Assembly (NCBI RefSeq): GCF_024497955.1
Contig: NZ_JANHKP010000001.1
Location: 545,776 to 609,775, forward strand
Source: Streptomyces sp. C10-9-1
Lineage (GTDB): Bacteria > Actinomycetota > Actinomycetes > Streptomycetales > Streptomycetaceae
Direction of reading: 5' to 3'
DNA length: 64,000 bases
Positions 1-9,623 of the stretch are shown here, in pieces. Within the stretch, counting starts at the first letter, position 1. Each line of letters starts with the position of its first letter. The notes beneath the pieces are model-generated. The model did no database searches and was not told the DNA's origin. It worked only from the letters and a program-made list of their open reading frames with translations. The position numbers were made by a program, and so were the translations under genes.

Positions 1-742
<742 letters not shown>

Positions 743-782
743 CCACCGCACCGATCCGACGCCCTCCGAAGGGACGCCCCCG

Positions 783-1115
783 ATGCACCACGCACTGATC
801 GTCGCCCGCATGGCCCCCGGCTCGGCGCCGGACATCGCGGAGGTGTTCGCCCGATCCGACGGCGGCGAGCTGCCGCACCTCGTCGGCGTCCGGCGGCGCA
901 GCCTGTTCCAGTTCGGCGACGTGTACCTCCACCTGATCGAAGCGGACCGGCCTCCGGGACCCGCGATCGCCGAGGTCACCGAGCACGCGGCGTTCCGTGA
1001 CGTCAGCGAGCGGCTCGCGCGGTTCGTGAGCCCGTACGACCCGGCGACCTGGCGGAGTCCGAAGGACGCGATGGCCGAACAGTTCTACAGCTGGCACAGC
1101 GGAACCGGCTCCTGA
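783..1115 (+). CDS. Polyketide cyclase, TcmI/WhiE ORFVII family
   Basis: A small cyclase of 110 residues from the TcmI family (ferredoxin-like fold), which closes a later ring of aromatic polyketides. Family features include the start MHHALIVARMAPGSAPDIA, the central VGVRRRSLFQFGDVYLHLIE and the tail [20 protein letters not shown]. The protein at 60713-61042 in the angucycline cluster is a clear paralogue sharing the same landmarks. It is the last gene of the spore-pigment operon and is followed directly by a strong hairpin. An AAGGGA sequence precedes the ATG. Confidence 0.9.
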   Translation: MHHALIVARMAPGSAPDIAEVFARSDGGELPHLVGVRRRSLFQFGDVYLHLIEADRPPGPAIAEVTEHAAFRDVSERLARFVSPYDPATWRSPKDAMAEQFYSWHSGTGS

Positions 1116-1125
1116 CGGCGGCGCT

Positions 1126-1168
1126 CGGCGGCGGCCGGCCCTGCGGATCGCGGGGCCGGCCGCCGCCG
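1126..1168. terminator. Bidirectional hairpin terminator between convergent genes
   Basis: A perfect 16-bp stem (1126-1141 with 1153-1168) around an 11-nt loop, placed between the cyclase and the convergent O-methyltransferase. No T-tract follows, as is usual for high-GC actinomycetes. It ends the spore-pigment operon and probably also the methyltransferase transcript. Confidence 0.75.
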
Positions 1169-1190
1169 TGCGGGCGCGGGTACGGGCCGG

Positions 1191-2234
1191 TCAGGCCGGG
1201 ACGGTGCTCTCGAAGGCGTGCAGGTAGGCGTTGACCGGACGCACCTCGCCCAGCACCAGGCCCGCCTCGGCCATCCGGGCGGCCATGCTGCCGCGGGTGT
1301 GCTTCGCGCCGCCGACGTTGAGGAGCAGCATCAGGTCCATCGCCGTGGTGAAGCGCATCGAGGGGGAGTCGTCGACCAGGTTCTCGATGACGATCACCCG
1401 GGCGCCCGGGCGGGCGGCGCCGACCACGTTGGCGAGGGTGCGGCGGGTGGACTCGTCGTCCCACTCCAGGATGTTCTTGATGATGTAGACGTCCGCCTGC
1501 ACCGGCACCGCGCGGCGGCAGTCGCCGGGCACGATGGCGACCCGGTCCGCGAGGGCGCCGCCCGCGCGCAGGCGCGGGTCGGCGTTGTCGGCGACCCCGG
1601 GCAGGTCGAGCAGGGTGCCGTGCAGCCCGGGGTGCTTCTCCAGCAGGCTGGCCAGCACGTGCCCCTGGCCGCCCCCGATGTCGGCGACGCTGGACACCCC
1701 GTCGAGGTCGAGCAGCTCGGCCACGTCCCGGGCCGACTGGACGCTGGAGGTGGTCATGGCCCGGTTGAAGACATGGGCCGATTCCGCCGCGTCCTCGTGC
1801 AGGTAGGGGAAGAACTCCTTGCCGAACAGCCCCTCGAAGACGCTGTCCCCGGTGCGCACGGCCTCGTCCAGCTTCGGCCAGGCGGCCCAGGTCCAGGGCT
1901 CGGTGCACCACAGGGCGATCCAGCGGAGGCTGCGCGGGTCGTCCTCGCGCAGCTGGCGGGACATGTCCGTGTGGGCGAAGCGCCCGTCGGCCTCCTCGGT
2001 GAAGACGCCGTAGCAGGTGAGTGCGCGCAGCAGGCGGCGGAGTGCCCGGGGATCGGCCTTGACGGCTGCGGCGAGGCGTTCCGCGTCCTGGGGGGTGTCG
2101 TCGAGGGCGTCGGCGACGCCGAGCCGGGCGGCTGCGCGCACGGCGGCGGCGCAGGCGGCGCCGAAGACGAGTTCGCGCAGGCGCATGGCGTCACGGGGTG
2201 GGGTGGTGGCGCTCGTGGCGGTGGTGGAGGTCAT
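1191..2234 (-). CDS. SAM-dependent O-methyltransferase (small-molecule/polyketide type)
   Basis: A 347-residue methyltransferase with an N-terminal winged-helix dimerisation domain (about residues 15-110) and a C-terminal Rossmann domain. Motif I reads VADIGGGQGHVLASLLE (about 185-200), followed by the acidic strand GTLLDLPGV and the catalytic-region segment NILEWDDESTRRTLANV. This is the acetylserotonin-OMT-like architecture common in aromatic polyketide clusters. It converges on the spore-pigment genes, so it may decorate the pigment, although that link is positional only. The chosen ATG has a weak ribosome site; a downstream ATG (MRLRELVFG) is an alternative. Confidence 0.85.
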   Translation of the reverse strand: MTSTTATSATTPPRDAMRLRELVFGAACAAAVRAAARLGVADALDDTPQDAERLAAAVKADPRALRRLLRALTCYGVFTEEADGRFAHTDMSRQLREDDPRSLRWIALWCTEPWTWAAWPKLDEAVRTGDSVFEGLFGKEFFPYLHEDAAESAHVFNRAMTTSSVQSARDVAELLDLDGVSSVADIGGGQGHVLASLLEKHPGLHGTLLDLPGVADNADPRLRAGGALADRVAIVPGDCRRAVPVQADVYIIKNILEWDDESTRRTLANVVGAARPGARVIVIENLVDDSPSMRFTTAMDLMLLLNVGGAKHTRGSMAARMAEAGLVLGEVRPVNAYLHAFESTVPA

Positions 2235-2313
2235 GGCGTCTCGTTTCTCGTGGGGGGTCTCGTGGGGGGCCGGCGCTCGGGCCGGTCGGACGGCGTCGTG
2301 CGGACGGGGCGGC

Positions 2314-3381
2314 TCAGCACAGGCCGGCGGGCTCGGACGTGCCGCAGAGGTTGGCGTCGAACCGGTTGCCGACGCCGGCCGTGTCGCGGTTGGCGAGGTC
2401 GGCGGCGGAGTTGCCGAGGACGAGGTTGCCGCGGATCACGTTGCCGGTCCCGGGGACGCCGACGACGCTCTTGAACAGGACGACGCCGCCGGAGAAGGGA
2501 GTGGCGCCGACGTTGCCGCGGACGGTGTTGGACTCGACGACGACGTCCTCGGTGCCGGTGAGCACGACACCCGCGCCCTGGATGCGGGGCAGGCGTGCGG
2601 TGGCCGGGCAGGACCGGTTGTTGGCGCTCACCACGTTCCGGCGGACCGTCAGCGCCCCGGCACGGGGGGTGGACTCGTCCCCGACCACGAAGAGCCCCGC
2701 GCAGTTGCCGGTGATGGCGTTGGCGTCGACGACCAGGTTGCGCACGCGGCGCACGGTGGCGCCGATGCGGTTGCCGGACATCTCGTTGCCCTCGATCCGG
2801 GTGCCGAGGGTGTCGGTGGCCCCGGCCTCCTCCGTGACGGTGTTGGCGACGAAGAGGCCCGCGTCCCCGTTGTCGCGCACGCTGTTGCCGGTGAGCAGCG
2901 AGCGGGTGGACCGCTCCTGGGCGATGCCCCAGGTGCCGTTGGAGCGGGAGGCCACCCCGGCGACCGTCAGGCGGTCCGTCCAGGCCGCCCAGAGGCCGTT
3001 GCGGGGGTAGCCGTCGAGGACCAGGGAGCGGATGCTCACCCCGGCGACGGGCGCCTCGCGGGTGCCCTCGACGCAGACGCCGTTGCCGTCGGCCGCACAG
3101 CTCCCGGCGGCCGCCGTGCCGGGGGCGGGACGCAGGACGGTGCCGTCTCCTGATCCGCGCAGGGTCAGGCCGGGTGTGGTGATGCGCACGCTCTGCCGGT
3201 AGGTCCCGGCGGTGAGCTGGACGGTGTCACCGGGGCGGGCGGCGTCGACGGCGTCCTGGATGGACTGCCCGGGGCCGATGAGGTGGGTGGTGGGAGCGGT
3301 GGAGTCCGCGGGGGCTGCCGCCACTCCGGTGGAGGCGAGGAGGACGGCGCAGCCGAGCAGGGTGATTTGTCTTCTCGTCAT
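2314..3381 (-). CDS. Secreted right-handed beta-helix (NosD/pectate-lyase-like) protein
   Basis: A 355-residue exported protein. The first 22 residues form a signal peptide (TRRQ, then a hydrophobic stretch ending in VAAAPA). The mature part begins with the [21 protein letters not shown] motif that opens parallel beta-helix proteins. It continues with coils rich in N-x-(I/V) ladders such as [18 protein letters not shown] and [13 protein letters not shown]. Such proteins bind or cleave surface polysaccharides, but no catalytic residues can be assigned, so substrate and activity are unknown. It is monocistronic, with 79 bp to the upstream-lying methyltransferase start and a divergent hemC. Confidence 0.8.
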   Translation of the reverse strand: MTRRQITLLGCAVLLASTGVAAAPADSTAPTTHLIGPGQSIQDAVDAARPGDTVQLTAGTYRQSVRITTPGLTLRGSGDGTVLRPAPGTAAAGSCAADGNGVCVEGTREAPVAGVSIRSLVLDGYPRNGLWAAWTDRLTVAGVASRSNGTWGIAQERSTRSLLTGNSVRDNGDAGLFVANTVTEEAGATDTLGTRIEGNEMSGNRIGATVRRVRNLVVDANAITGNCAGLFVVGDESTPRAGALTVRRNVVSANNRSCPATARLPRIQGAGVVLTGTEDVVVESNTVRGNVGATPFSGGVVLFKSVVGVPGTGNVIRGNLVLGNSAADLANRDTAGVGNRFDANLCGTSEPAGLC

Positions 3382-3564
3382 ATTACGAAGCTATGCGGCG
3401 AACCCGGCGAAACACATGAAACAGCCACGGAGCGGTGTCGTGTCGCGCGCCGGGGCCCGCGTCGGGCATCGGCCCCGCGGCGCCCGCGGGTCCCCCCTCG
3501 GCGCCCCGGGGCGGGAGGGGCCGAAGGGGACGGGGCAGGCCCCCGGAGCCCCTATCGTGGGGCC

Positions 3565-4500
3565 ATGACCGTGCCCGAGCTGATCCGCATCGTCTCCCGC
3601 TCCTCGCCGATGGCCCTCGCCCAGGTGGAGCGCGTACGCGCAGAACTCGCCGCCCGCCACCCCGGTGTCCGCACCGAGGTGGTGCCCGTCACCACCACGG
3701 GTGACCGCTGGATGGGCGACCTCTCCCAGGTCGAGGGCAAGGGGGCCTTCACCAAGGAGGTCGACGCGGCGCTGCTCGCCGGCGAGGCCGACCTCGCGGT
3801 CCACTGCGTGAAGGACGTCCCGGCCGACCGGCCGCTCCCCGCGGGCACCGTGTTCGCCGCGTTCCTCGCGCGTGACGACATCCGCGACGCACTCGTCCAC
3901 CCGGGCGGCCTCGGCCTGGACGCGCTCCCCGCGGGGACCCGGATCGGCACCTCCTCGGTCCGGCGCACCGCCCAACTGGCCGCCTCCCACCCGCACCTGG
4001 CGTGCGTGCCGATCCGGGGCAACGCCAACCGGCGCATGGAGAAGCTGCACGCGGGAGAGGCCGACGCGCTGCTCCTCGCCGTCTCGGGGCTGGAACGCAT
4101 CGGGCGCCGGGACGTGATCAGCCAGGTGCTCCCCGTGGAGACCATGTGCCCGCCGATCGGCGCCGGGGTGCTGGCCCTCCAGTGCCGCGAGGGCGACGCG
4201 GCCGTCATCGACGCGGTCGGCCCCCTCGGCGATCCCGCCGCGCACCGGGAGACCACCGCCGAGCGGATGCTCCTCCACGTCCTCCAGGGCCACTGCAACA
4301 GCCCGATCGCGGGCTACGCGCGGTCCGAGCGGAACGGGGACCTCTCCCTGCGGGCCAAGGTGTTCACACCGGACGGCAAGACGGTGCTCAACGCGCACGA
4401 GTGGGCGGGGCCGCTCGACCCCGCGACCCTCGGGACCTCGGTGGCGGTCGCCCTCCTGCGGCAGGGCGCACGCGAGCTCATCGACGGCATCGCGCACTGA
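3565..4500 (+). CDS. hemC: Hydroxymethylbilane synthase (porphobilinogen deaminase)
   Basis: Polymerises four porphobilinogens into hydroxymethylbilane for haem, sirohaem and cobalamin synthesis in the cytosol. The 311-residue length is normal. Seen are [15 protein letters not shown] at the N-terminus, [13 protein letters not shown] with the conserved lysine, [19 protein letters not shown] with substrate-binding arginines, and [13 protein letters not shown] with the cysteine that anchors the dipyrromethane cofactor. The ATG at 3565 begins the family alignment; the open frame upstream is low-complexity. It stands alone rather than beside hemA/hemD/hemB, which suggests a second hemC copy. A hairpin follows the stop. 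Confidence 0.93.
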   Translation: MTVPELIRIVSRSSPMALAQVERVRAELAARHPGVRTEVVPVTTTGDRWMGDLSQVEGKGAFTKEVDAALLAGEADLAVHCVKDVPADRPLPAGTVFAAFLARDDIRDALVHPGGLGLDALPAGTRIGTSSVRRTAQLAASHPHLACVPIRGNANRRMEKLHAGEADALLLAVSGLERIGRRDVISQVLPVETMCPPIGAGVLALQCREGDAAVIDAVGPLGDPAAHRETTAERMLLHVLQGHCNSPIAGYARSERNGDLSLRAKVFTPDGKTVLNAHEWAGPLDPATLGTSVAVALLRQGARELIDGIAH

Positions 4501-4518
4501 GCGGGGCACGGGAGGGGC

Positions 4519-4544
4519 CCCGGTCCCGGCGCGGCGGGACCGGG
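4519..4544. terminator. Hairpin terminator between hemC and a convergent gene
   Basis: Inverted repeat with 10-bp arms (4519-4528 and 4535-4544) and a 6-nt loop, lying 19 bp after the hemC stop and 17 bp after the end of the convergent gene. Confidence 0.65.
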
Positions 4545-4560
4545 AGCGCCGTCTCGCCCC

Positions 4561-5106
4561 CTACTCCTCGAAGTAGGCGTCGAGGACGGCGTCGAGCCCC
4601 GCCTGCCACTCCCCGAGGCGGCCGCGCCGGTCGGCCTGGACCTCGTTGGTGAACCACCGGTTCGCCGCCACGTGCACCACGACGGTGAAGCGGCGCCCGA
4701 AGCGGGGCAGCTTGACCTCGACGGCGCGGACCTCGTCCCAGCCGAAGTCCGCCTCCTGGTCGTCCAGGCGGAAGACGATGCCGCCGCCGTCGGCCGTGAC
4801 GGAGCCGCGCCGGTCCCGGGCCTCGAAGGAGGGGCCGGAGCCGTCGTGGGGCTCCCGCGCGGCGCCGTGCGCCTCGTCGGCGCCGTCGGCCTCGCCGCCG
4901 TCGCGGGCAGCGGCGCCCTCCGGCCCACCCGCCTCCCACTCCTCGTCGGCCCCGGGTTCCCCGTGGGTCGCGGCACCGGTGCGGTCCTCGTCCGCGGCGC
5001 CCGCGGCCGGCACCGGCGACTGCGCGAGGCCGACGAGGGGCACGAAGGACGGGTCCGTACCCACGGCGAACTCGGGCTTGGCGTTCGGATCTATGCGCTG
5101 CTCCAC
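4561..5106 (-). CDS. Conserved hypothetical acidic protein
   Basis: Not recognised by function. From the GTG at 5106 it is 181 residues: a short start (EQRIDPNAKPEFAVGTDPSF), a long acidic Ala/Glu/Asp/Gly linker to about residue 105, and a folded C-terminal domain (VTADGGGIVFRLDDQEADF, then WDEVRAVEVKLPRFGRRF and a terminal LDAVLDAYFEE helix). No signal peptide or membrane segment is seen. A longer frame to 5232 exists, but its N-terminus is proline/arginine low-complexity and probably not translated. It converges on hemC. Confidence 0.6.
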   Translation of the reverse strand: MEQRIDPNAKPEFAVGTDPSFVPLVGLAQSPVPAAGAADEDRTGAATHGEPGADEEWEAGGPEGAAARDGGEADGADEAHGAAREPHDGSGPSFEARDRRGSVTADGGGIVFRLDDQEADFGWDEVRAVEVKLPRFGRRFTVVVHVAANRWFTNEVQADRRGRLGEWQAGLDAVLDAYFEE

Positions 5107-5372
5107 GGCGGGCAGTATGGACGACGAACCTGTCGGAGGCCAATGAGCGGCGCACCGGTGCGGCCGGCTCGGCACGGGCGGCGGCGGGTCCGGCGCACGG
5201 GACGGCCCGCCGTGCGCACCGGCGGGAGGCACCGGGGGCGGACGCGACCGTTCCGGTGGCTCCCTCCCCCGCCCGGGACGGATTGGCCGGAATTCGCCGC
5301 TGTCCTCCGCCCCCGGACGCGCATTACCGTGGCGGCGGACGGCACACGCAGGCGGGCGGACGGGGGACCACG

Positions 5373-6230
5373 GTGGGCACGGGCTCGACGACGGGAAACC
5401 TGCTGGCCGTGAGCGACCTCCACACCGCGCTCCGGGACAACAAGTCCCGTGTGGACGCGGTGCGCCCGCGCACGCCCGGCGACTGGCTCCTCGTCGCGGG
5501 AGACGTGGCCGAGCTGACCACGGACATCGAGACGACGCTGCGCACCCTGGCGGACCGGTTCGCCAGAGTGGTGTGGGCCCCGGGCAACCACGAGCTGTGG
5601 ACGGTCGGCGCGGACCCGGTGCAACTGCGGGGCGAGAAGCGCTACCGGTACCTGGTGGACATGTGCCGCGCCATGGGGGTCGTCACCCCCGAGGACCCCT
5701 ACCCCGTCTGGGAGGGGCCGGGCGGTCCGCTCACCGTGGCGCCCCTGTTCCTGCTGTACGACTACTCGTTCCGGACCCCCACCGCCTCGACCAGGGAGGA
5801 GTCCCTGGCACAGGCCGAGGAGGCGGGCATCGTGTGCACGGACGAGTTCGTCCTCGACCCCGAGCCCCATCCCTCGCGGGACGCGTGGTGCCGTGCCCGG
5901 GTCGCCGCCACGGAGCCGCGCCTGGCCGCGGTCGACCCCTCGGCGCCCCTGGTGATGGTGAACCACTTCCCGCTCGTCCGGGAACCCACCCGGGTGCTGC
6001 GCCATCCCGAGTTCGCCCAGTGGTGCGGCACGGAGCTCACCGCCGACTGGCATGTGCGCTTCCCCACCGCCGCGGTGGTCTACGGCCACCTGCACATCCC
6101 GCGCACCACCTGGCACGACGGGGTCCGCTTCGAGGAGGTCTCGCTCGGCTACCCGCGCGAGTGGCGCCGGCGCGGGGTCGCCGAGGACCAGGACCCGTGC
6201 CGGCTCGTCTTCCCGGTGGAGGCGGCGTGA
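5373..6230 (+). CDS. Metallophosphoesterase (calcineurin-like)
   Basis: A 285-residue binuclear-metal phosphoesterase. Metal-ligand motifs appear in order: AVSDLHTAL (D-x-H), LLVAGDVAEL (GD), VVWAPGNHELWT (GNHE), MVNHFPLV (H) and VYGHLHIPRTTW (GHxH). The substrate is unknown. The GTG at 5373 puts the first metal motif at the expected position; the ORF upstream is low-complexity. The stop overlaps the start of the phosphopantetheinyl transferase (GTGA), so the two proteins are translationally coupled. This suggests a function linked to carrier-protein activation, for example removing a CoA or nucleotide product, but that is inference. Confidence 0.85.
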   Translation: MGTGSTTGNLLAVSDLHTALRDNKSRVDAVRPRTPGDWLLVAGDVAELTTDIETTLRTLADRFARVVWAPGNHELWTVGADPVQLRGEKRYRYLVDMCRAMGVVTPEDPYPVWEGPGGPLTVAPLFLLYDYSFRTPTASTREESLAQAEEAGIVCTDEFVLDPEPHPSRDAWCRARVAATEPRLAAVDPSAPLVMVNHFPLVREPTRVLRHPEFAQWCGTELTADWHVRFPTAAVVYGHLHIPRTTWHDGVRFEEVSLGYPREWRRRGVAEDQDPCRLVFPVEAA

Positions 6231-6967
6231 TCGGGGCCCTCCTCCCGCCCGGCGTCCACCACGCCGAGGCCTTCGCGGACGACGAGGAGCCGGGCCGGTT
6301 CCCCGAGGAGACCGCCCTGGTGGAGCGTGCCGTGCCCGCCCGCCGCCGGGAGTTCGCCACCGTGCGGCGCTGCGCCCGCACCGCGCTGGCGGAGCTGGGG
6401 GTGCCGCCCGCGCCGCTGCTGAAGGGCCGTCGCGGCGAGCCCCTGTGGCCGCACGGGGTGGTGGGCAGTATGACGCACTGCGCCGGGTACCGCGGGGCGG
6501 TGGTCGCCGCGGCCGCCGGTGTCGCCTCGCTCGGGATCGACGCAGAGCCCGACGAACCGCTCCCCGACGGGGTGCTGAAGCTGGTCTCGGTCGCCGAGGA
6601 GCGCGAGCGGCTGGCGGCGGAGCCCTCCCCCGCCCCGGGGGTCTGCGGCGACCGCCTGCTGTTCTGCGCGAAGGAGGCCGTCTTCAAGACGTGGTACCCG
6701 CTGATGCGGCAGGAGCTGGACTTCCACCAGGCGTCGGTGCGCTTCCACCGGACCGGCGAGGCCTGCGGCACCTTCCACGCCGCGCTCCTGGTGCCGGGCC
6801 CGCAGGTGGCGGGGCGCCGCCTCGACGGGCTGAGCGGCCGCTGGACCGCCCGGGACGGCCTGCTGCTCACCGCCGTCACCCTCCTCGCGGACGGGACCCA
6901 TCCGCAGGGCACGTCCTCCGGCAGGGGCGGCGCGGCCGCGGGCTCCCCGGCCGCGGCACCCCTCTGA
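6227..6967 (+). CDS. 4'-Phosphopantetheinyl transferase, Sfp/EntD type
   Basis: Transfers phosphopantetheine from CoA to the serine of carrier proteins. The 246-residue protein has the EntD-like basic N-terminal segment (RRREFATVRRCARTALAEL), the KGRRGEPLWP and GSMTHCAGYRGA substrate-positioning motifs, the magnesium motif SLGIDAEP and the signature LLFCAKEAVFKTWYP. The GTG start overlaps the preceding stop. It is the only PPTase in the window and could activate the ACPs at 1-251 and 57913-58182. The last 25 residues are Gly/Ala/Ser-rich. Confidence 0.9.
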   Translation: MIGALLPPGVHHAEAFADDEEPGRFPEETALVERAVPARRREFATVRRCARTALAELGVPPAPLLKGRRGEPLWPHGVVGSMTHCAGYRGAVVAAAAGVASLGIDAEPDEPLPDGVLKLVSVAEERERLAAEPSPAPGVCGDRLLFCAKEAVFKTWYPLMRQELDFHQASVRFHRTGEACGTFHAALLVPGPQVAGRRLDGLSGRWTARDGLLLTAVTLLADGTHPQGTSSGRGGAAAGSPAAAPL

Positions 6968-7133
6968 GGGTCCGTCCGGGGGTGCGGGCGGGGCCTGCCG
7001 GGCCGCACGCGGTGTGCCCGGCGGCCCCGCGCTCCTGCCGCCGTGCCCGCCGGTGCCCGGAGCGGCTCCCGGCCCAAGGCGCCCGCGCCCCCTTCCGCGC
7101 CCCCGGTCCGCTGCCGTGCGCCGTCGGGCGGTC

Positions 7134-7162
7134 TTGGGGGGCCGGATTCGGACACGTAGTAT
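7134..7162 (+). promoter_or_regulatory. Candidate HrdB-type promoter of the cobalamin-import operon
   Basis: TTGGGG at 7134-7139 and TAGTAT at 7157-7162 are separated by 17 bp, matching the Streptomyces vegetative consensus. Transcription would begin about 7 nt later, just before the first base of the riboswitch P1 stem. Confidence 0.45.
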
Positions 7163-7176
7163 CGCCTCGTCACTAC

Positions 7177-7322
7177 CGCGACGGGAGACAGGAAGCCGGT
7201 GCGATTCCGGCACGGTCCCGCCACTGTGACCGGGGAGTGGAACCCTGCGGACGGCCACGGCGCGCAGCGCGGGAAGGCCAGGGGGAACGTCGATCCGGGA
7301 GTCAGGAAACTGACCCGTCGCG
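7177..7322 (+). ncRNA. Cobalamin (B12) riboswitch controlling the BtuFCD operon
   Basis: The element is bounded by a 9-bp P1 stem (7177-7185 pairs with 7314-7322). Inside are the conserved GGTGCGATTCCGGCACGG arm, the CCGCCACTGTGACCG B12-box core and the late AGTCAGGAAACTGACCCG arm. Known function: adenosylcobalamin binding represses downstream genes. The importer gene starts 40 nt after P1, with its ribosome-binding site AGGAGG at 7351-7356, so translational occlusion is plausible. Confidence 0.93.
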
Positions 7323-7362
7323 GGCCCGGTCCAAGGAGCGCGGACTCCGCAGGAGGCTTCAC

Positions 7363-8457
7363 GTGTACGACGACGTCACCCGTCGCCCGGCCATGCCCAT
7401 ATCCCCCCTTTCCCCCCACTCCCCCGGCGCCCGCCACGCCCCGGCGCGCGACCGCCGGGGCGTCCCGGGGCGCCGCACGGCGTGGGTGCTGGCCGCGGCG
7501 CTCACCGCCGGGCTCCTCGCCGGCTGCGGCACCCAGGAGAGCGGCGGCGCCCGCGACGCGGACGCCCGTGCCGCCGCCGAGGGCTTCCCCGTCACCGTCG
7601 AGAACTGCGGCACACGCACCACCTACCGGGAACCGCCCTCGCGCGCCGTCACCATCCACCAGCACCCGGCGGAGCTGATGCTGGCCCTGGGGCTCCAGGA
7701 CCGGATGGTCGGCACCGCCTTCCCCGACTCGGCGGTGCTCCCCCAGTACGCGGACGCCTTCGGCGCCATCCCCGAACTGGCCGAGCGGGAGCCCTCGTTC
7801 GAGACGGTGCTGGAAGCCGAGCCCGACTTCGTCTACGGCGGCTACGGCAGCGCCTTCGACGAGAAGGAGGGCCGCTCGCGCAGGGCCTTCTCCGACGCGG
7901 GCATCGACACCTACCTCAACCGCGAGTACTGCGGCGAGGACGAGGTGCACATCGCCGACGCCTACGACGAGATCCGCACCGTGGGCAGCATCTTCGGAGT
8001 CGACGAGCGCGCCGAGAAGCTGGTGGCCGGGCTGAAGGCCCGGGTGGACGAGGCCACCTCCGCCGTGGACGGCGTGGACCCGGTGTCCGTGTTCGTCTAC
8101 GACAGCGGCGACAAGGCGCCGTTCACGGCGGGCGGCAAGGGCCTGGGCACCGAGATCATCCGCCTCGCGGGCGGCCGCAACGTCTTCGACGACCTCGACG
8201 CGGTCTTCGGCGACGCCTCCTGGGAGCAGGTCGTCGCGCGGAAGCCCGAGGTCATCGCGATCTACGACTACGCCGGGTCCGGCAGCGTCGAGGAGAAGAA
8301 GGAGTTCCTGCTCGCTCAGCCCGCGCTCGCCGATGTGCCGGCCGTCCGCGACAGGCGCTTCGTGGTGCTGCCGCTGACCGCGACGCTGGTCGGGGTGCGT
8401 CCGCCGCTGGCGGTCGAGGAGATCGCCCGCGCGCTCCACCCCCAGCGGTTCGCGTGA
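7363..8457 (+). CDS. btuF: Substrate-binding lipoprotein of a cobalamin ABC importer
   Basis: Captures the corrinoid outside the membrane and delivers it to the permease. An AGGAGG site 6 nt upstream supports the GTG at 7363 over the ATG at 7393. The 364-residue protein has an N-terminal signal ending in the lipobox LLAGC (about residue 53). A TroA-like two-lobed domain follows (VTIHQHPAELMLALGL, PSFETVLEAEPDFVYGGYG, GRNVFDDLDAVFGDASWEQV). Sequence alone cannot separate cobalamin from iron-siderophore binding. The B12 riboswitch directly upstream argues for a corrinoid. Confidence 0.88.
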   Translation: MYDDVTRRPAMPISPLSPHSPGARHAPARDRRGVPGRRTAWVLAAALTAGLLAGCGTQESGGARDADARAAAEGFPVTVENCGTRTTYREPPSRAVTIHQHPAELMLALGLQDRMVGTAFPDSAVLPQYADAFGAIPELAEREPSFETVLEAEPDFVYGGYGSAFDEKEGRSRRAFSDAGIDTYLNREYCGEDEVHIADAYDEIRTVGSIFGVDERAEKLVAGLKARVDEATSAVDGVDPVSVFVYDSGDKAPFTAGGKGLGTEIIRLAGGRNVFDDLDAVFGDASWEQVVARKPEVIAIYDYAGSGSVEEKKEFLLAQPALADVPAVRDRRFVVLPLTATLVGVRPPLAVEEIARALHPQRFA

Positions 8458-9623
8458 GGCCGCGGGGCGCCGTGGGTGCGGCCCCCGCCGGCACCGGGCA
8501 GCGCGGCCCCGGCCCCGAGCCGGGGCCGCCGCCGCACCCCGCCGGCGGGCGGACGGCCGCCACCGGCCGGGCCGCTGCCGGCGGGCGCGGCGGCCGCCTG
8601 GCACCCGTCCTGCTCACCGCGCTGCTGCTCGTCTCCGTCACGGCGGGGCTGGGGGTCGGGTCGGTGCACGTACCCCCGGGCGAGGTGTGGGGCATCGTGA
8701 CGCATGCGCTGGGCGCCGACTGGGCCGAGCCCGCGTGGTCCCGGGTACGGGAGACGATCGTGCTCGACGTCCGCGCGCCGCGGGTGCTGCTCGGCGTGGT
8801 CACGGGAGCGGGGCTCGCCGTGGTGGGGGCCGCCATGCAGGCGCTGGTCCGCAACCCCCTGGCCGAGCCCTACCTGCTCGGGGTGTCCTCGGGCGCCTCG
8901 CTCGGTGCCGTGATCGTGGTCGTCACCGGGGCCGGGCTCCTCGGCCCGGTGTCCCTGTCGGCCGCCGCCTTCGCCGGGGCGCTGCTGTCCATGCTGCTGG
9001 TGTACACGACGGCACGGGCGGGCGGGCGGATCACCTCCATGCGGTTGATCCTCGCCGGGGTCGCGGTCGCCGCCGTGCTGACGGCGCTGATGGACCTGGT
9101 GCTGCTCACCTCCGACCGGGCCAACCACGCCCGGGAGGTGCTCGCCTGGACGCTCGGCGGCCTCGGCGGGGTCCACTGGGGCAGCCTGTGGCTGCCCGCG
9201 GTCGCGCTGCTGCTGGGCATCGGCGTGCTGACGGTGCAGGCACGGTCGCTGAACCTGCTGCTCGCGGGCGAGGAGGCCGCGGCCACCATGGGTCTGGACG
9301 TGGCACGCTTCCGGGCCCGGATGTTCGTGCTGCTGTCCCTGGTGACCGGCTGCCTGGTGGCCGCCGCCGGGCCCATCGGCTTCGTGGGGCTGATGATGCC
9401 GCACATCGTGCGGCTGTTCGTCGGCGGCGACCACCGGCGGGTGCTGCCGACGGCGGCCCTCGCCGGAGCCTGCTTCCTCGTCTGGGCGGACATCGCCGCA
9501 CGGACGGTGGCCGCACCGATGGAGATTCCCGTGGGCGTGCTGACCGCGCTGTGCGGCGGGCCGTTCTTCCTGTGGCTGATGCGCCGGGACGCGCGGCGGG
9601 GCGACGAGCGGGGGCGGGCATGA
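8454..9623 (+). CDS. btuC: Permease of the cobalamin importer (FecCD/BtuC family)
   Basis: Integral membrane subunit, 389 residues, forming the translocation path as a homodimer. After a 45-residue Gly/Pro/Ala cytoplasmic lead come about ten hydrophobic helices. Conserved family segments are VRAPRVLLGVVTGAGLAV, GAAMQALVRNPLAEPYLLG, VSSGASLGAV, GGLGGVHWGSLW and GPIGFVGLMMPHIVR. The GTG at 8454 forms a GTGA overlap with the btuF stop; a GTG at 8472 is an alternative. Confidence 0.9.
   Translation: MRPRGAVGAAPAGTGQRGPGPEPGPPPHPAGGRTAATGRAAAGGRGGRLAPVLLTALLLVSVTAGLGVGSVHVPPGEVWGIVTHALGADWAEPAWSRVRETIVLDVRAPRVLLGVVTGAGLAVVGAAMQALVRNPLAEPYLLGVSSGASLGAVIVVVTGAGLLGPVSLSAAAFAGALLSMLLVYTTARAGGRITSMRLILAGVAVAAVLTALMDLVLLTSDRANHAREVLAWTLGGLGGVHWGSLWLPAVALLLGIGVLTVQARSLNLLLAGEEAAATMGLDVARFRARMFVLLSLVTGCLVAAAGPIGFVGLMMPHIVRLFVGGDHRRVLPTAALAGACFLVWADIAARTVAAPMEIPVGVLTALCGGPFFLWLMRRDARRGDERGRA

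Noticed and set aside
3565..8457. Idea that hemC belongs to the B12 riboswitch regulon
   Set aside because: hemC lies 3 kb upstream of the switch, has its own terminator and three unrelated genes intervene.
6037..8604. Long minus-strand frame through the PPTase, riboswitch and btuF
   Set aside because: It overlaps a structured riboswitch and two genes with intact motifs; the composition is low-complexity.
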